A stretch of 6,090 nucleotides of DNA. Source: Candidatus Sumerlaeota bacterium. Lineage in GTDB: Bacteria; CG03; SLGR01. The notes under the pieces were generated by a model. The model had not been told where the DNA came from, did no database searches, and saw only the letters and a program-made list of their open reading frames with translations. The position numbers and the translations under genes are program-made. The stretch covers positions 1 to 6,090 of the forward strand of contig SLGR01000214.1 in the NCBI GenBank assembly GCA_007136585.1, given 5' to 3'. Shown piece by piece: positions 5,065 through 6,090 of the stretch; the stretch's first letter is position 1, and the number at the start of each line of letters is the position of its first letter.

Positions 5065-5092
5065 ATTATCAGGGAGGGTAAGCGCCTGTCAA
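5065..5092 (-). promoter_or_regulatory. Strong sigma-70-like promoter for the DsbD-like/redoxin operon
   Basis: On the minus strand a perfect TTGACA (5092-5087) is followed after 16 bp by GATAAT (5070-5065, five of six bases). The overlapping TAATAT at 18 bp is an alternative. It lies 9 bp past the receptor terminator and 25 bp before the GTG at 5040, so the operon has its own start signal. Its integrity suggests the operon is still transcribed. Confidence 0.7.
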
Positions 5093-5100
5093 CTTAATTA

Positions 5101-5135
5101 AAAAAGCGGGGAGACGATGAGACGCCTCCCCGCTT
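5101..5135 (-). terminator. Intrinsic terminator of the TonB-dependent receptor gene
   Basis: AAGCGGGGAG and CTCCCCGCTT (5104-5113 and 5126-5135) form a perfect 10-bp stem with a 12-nt loop, in which a further CG/CG pairing is possible. Read on the minus strand the stem runs into TTTTT and then taatta. It lies 19 bp after the receptor stop codon. Confidence 0.88.
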
Positions 5136-5154
5136 CTATTCCGGAAAAAAGACC

Positions 5155-6090
5155 CTAAAAACTGTAGCTCAGCGTGCCAACAACCTTTCTCTCCAAGGGC
5201 GCGTGTTCAATCGGGTACTGAGAGAACTTCTCGTCGAAAAGATTGAAGGCAAATACCGAAACCTCCAGAGAATCATCCAGAACTGGTGGGATATACCCAA
5301 GTCTAAGGTTTACCAGGGTATATGCGTCCGACTTTCCTCCGCCGCCAAGGGTCTCCTTCCACTGATCGGGCCACTCGGTCTCATCACTGTAATGAAGGAA
5401 GAGGTTGGCGCTCAGACCGTGATTCAAGTTAAAATCAAGTCCGGCGTTAAAACGGTTCCGCGGGGTGGCCTCAAGCCTCTCGGATATACCAAACTCAGTC
5501 TCATAGACGTTTACCCAGGTGTAGTTTACAAAACCTCCGAGCCAGTCGGTCAGCATATACCTTACCTCAACCTCGGCCCCCACCGACTCGGCGTCCCCGG
5601 TATTGACAAAATCCATATATACAGTTTCGGGAACAGGCATCCCGGTTGCCGGGTCAATCAGGGGCGCTCCGCCTACCATCACCGGGTCCATACCGACCGG
5701 CATTATAGCCACAAAACCCTCCACGTTCATCAGGAATACATTGGTCAGGAACTCCAGCCGGTCTGAAATGATACCGCGGTACCCCAGCTCGTAGGATTCG
5801 GCAAGCTCGGGGTCCAAATCATCCCTACCCGAAACAAGAACAGTCGGCTGATAAAGCTCTGGGGGAACGGTTCCGAAAACATCCCCTTCCTGAAGAAACT
5901 CATAGAAATACTCTATGGTATTGGGGTTCCTGTAGGATGTGCCGTAAGTAAAACGGAGGTTATGCCTGTCATTCAGCAAATAAACAGCCGAGCCCCTTGT
6001 CGTAAGACGTCCTTCGGCTATATCATGGTAATCGTACCTGAGAGAGGCGTTTAAAAGAAGGCTGTCCGTAACACGGAAATCATCCTGAAG
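5155..6090 (-). CDS. TonB-dependent outer-membrane receptor, C-terminal part (gene enters from the right edge)
   Basis: The open frame is continuous from the window edge to the TAG at 5157-5155, giving 311 residues of the C-terminal barrel. The sequence has the alternating strand-and-loop character of a TonB receptor. It begins LQDDFRVTDSLLLNASLRYDYHD and continues with HNLRFTYGTSYRNPN, LAESYELGYRGIISDRLEFLTNVFLMN, VGAEVEVRYMLTDWLGGFVNYTW and TPRNRFNAGLDF. It ends FAFNLFDEKFSQYP...ERKVVGTLSYSF, whose terminal Phe fits an outer-membrane barrel signal. The plug domain and TonB box lie outside the window, and nothing here identifies the ligand. An internal TTG at 5979 can be mistaken for the start, but similarity clearly runs upstream of it. 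It is followed by its own terminator, so it is transcriptionally separate from the DsbD-like operon. Confidence 0.93.
   Translation of the reverse strand, partial: LQDDFRVTDSLLLNASLRYDYHDIAEGRLTTRGSAVYLLNDRHNLRFTYGTSYRNPNTIEYFYEFLQEGDVFGTVPPELYQPTVLVSGRDDLDPELAESYELGYRGIISDRLEFLTNVFLMNVEGFVAIMPVGMDPVMVGGAPLIDPATGMPVPETVYMDFVNTGDAESVGAEVEVRYMLTDWLGGFVNYTWVNVYETEFGISERLEATPRNRFNAGLDFNLNHGLSANLFLHYSDETEWPDQWKETLGGGGKSDAYTLVNLRLGYIPPVLDDSLEVSVFAFNLFDEKFSQYPIEHAPLERKVVGTLSYSF

Noticed and set aside
5203-5766. Long plus-strand open frame of 187 codons opposite the TonB receptor
   Set aside because: It lies wholly antisense to a well-supported receptor barrel and its translation shows no recognisable motifs, so it is a shadow frame.

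Overview
The window looks like chromosomal DNA from a Gram-negative-type (diderm) bacterium of roughly 50% GC. The evidence is a TonB-dependent receptor, a second probable outer-membrane beta-barrel, an OmpH/Skp-like periplasmic chaperone, and two lipoproteins with clear lipoboxes. Isoleucine ATA and arginine AGG/AGA codons are common throughout. I cannot place the phylum from this window. A fermentative D-lactate dehydrogenase and a GlnRS (direct Gln-tRNA charging) are the main physiological clues.

Layout, left to right. Positions 3-263 (minus) hold the first 87 codons of glnS, divergent from a plus-strand cluster across a 162-bp AT-rich intergenic region. The plus cluster is a secreted beta-barrel protein (426-1196), D-lactate dehydrogenase starting at a GTG (1234-2286), and a single-domain ChrA-type transporter overlapping it by 16 bp (2271-2801). 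A good promoter (TTGACA, 17 bp, TGtTAGGGT) then drives an unusually acidic OmpH/Skp-like gene (2908-3327) and an acidic lipoprotein gene (3363-3809). The lipoprotein gene has a strong ribosome site but no ATG/GTG/TTG, and the best-placed codon is ATC. A perfect 13-bp terminator hairpin (3828-3861) closes this cluster.

The right third is on the minus strand. A TonB-dependent receptor enters from the right edge and ends at 5155, followed by its terminator (5101-5135). A consensus-like promoter lies directly after it (5092-5065) and drives a DsbD/CcdA-like thiol-reductant gene. That gene is readable only with two compensating frame changes and lacks most of the normal protein. It is followed 33 bp later by a redoxin-fold lipoprotein (4530-3871). 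The last two look like an operon for moving reducing equivalents to a surface or periplasmic thiol protein, with the membrane half apparently decayed or mis-sequenced.

I see no CRISPR array, mobile element, tRNA or rRNA. The points most worth following up are the missing start codon of the 3363-3809 lipoprotein, the double-frameshifted DsbD-like gene, the cysteine-rich tail on the lactate dehydrogenase, and the strongly acidic Skp-like protein.
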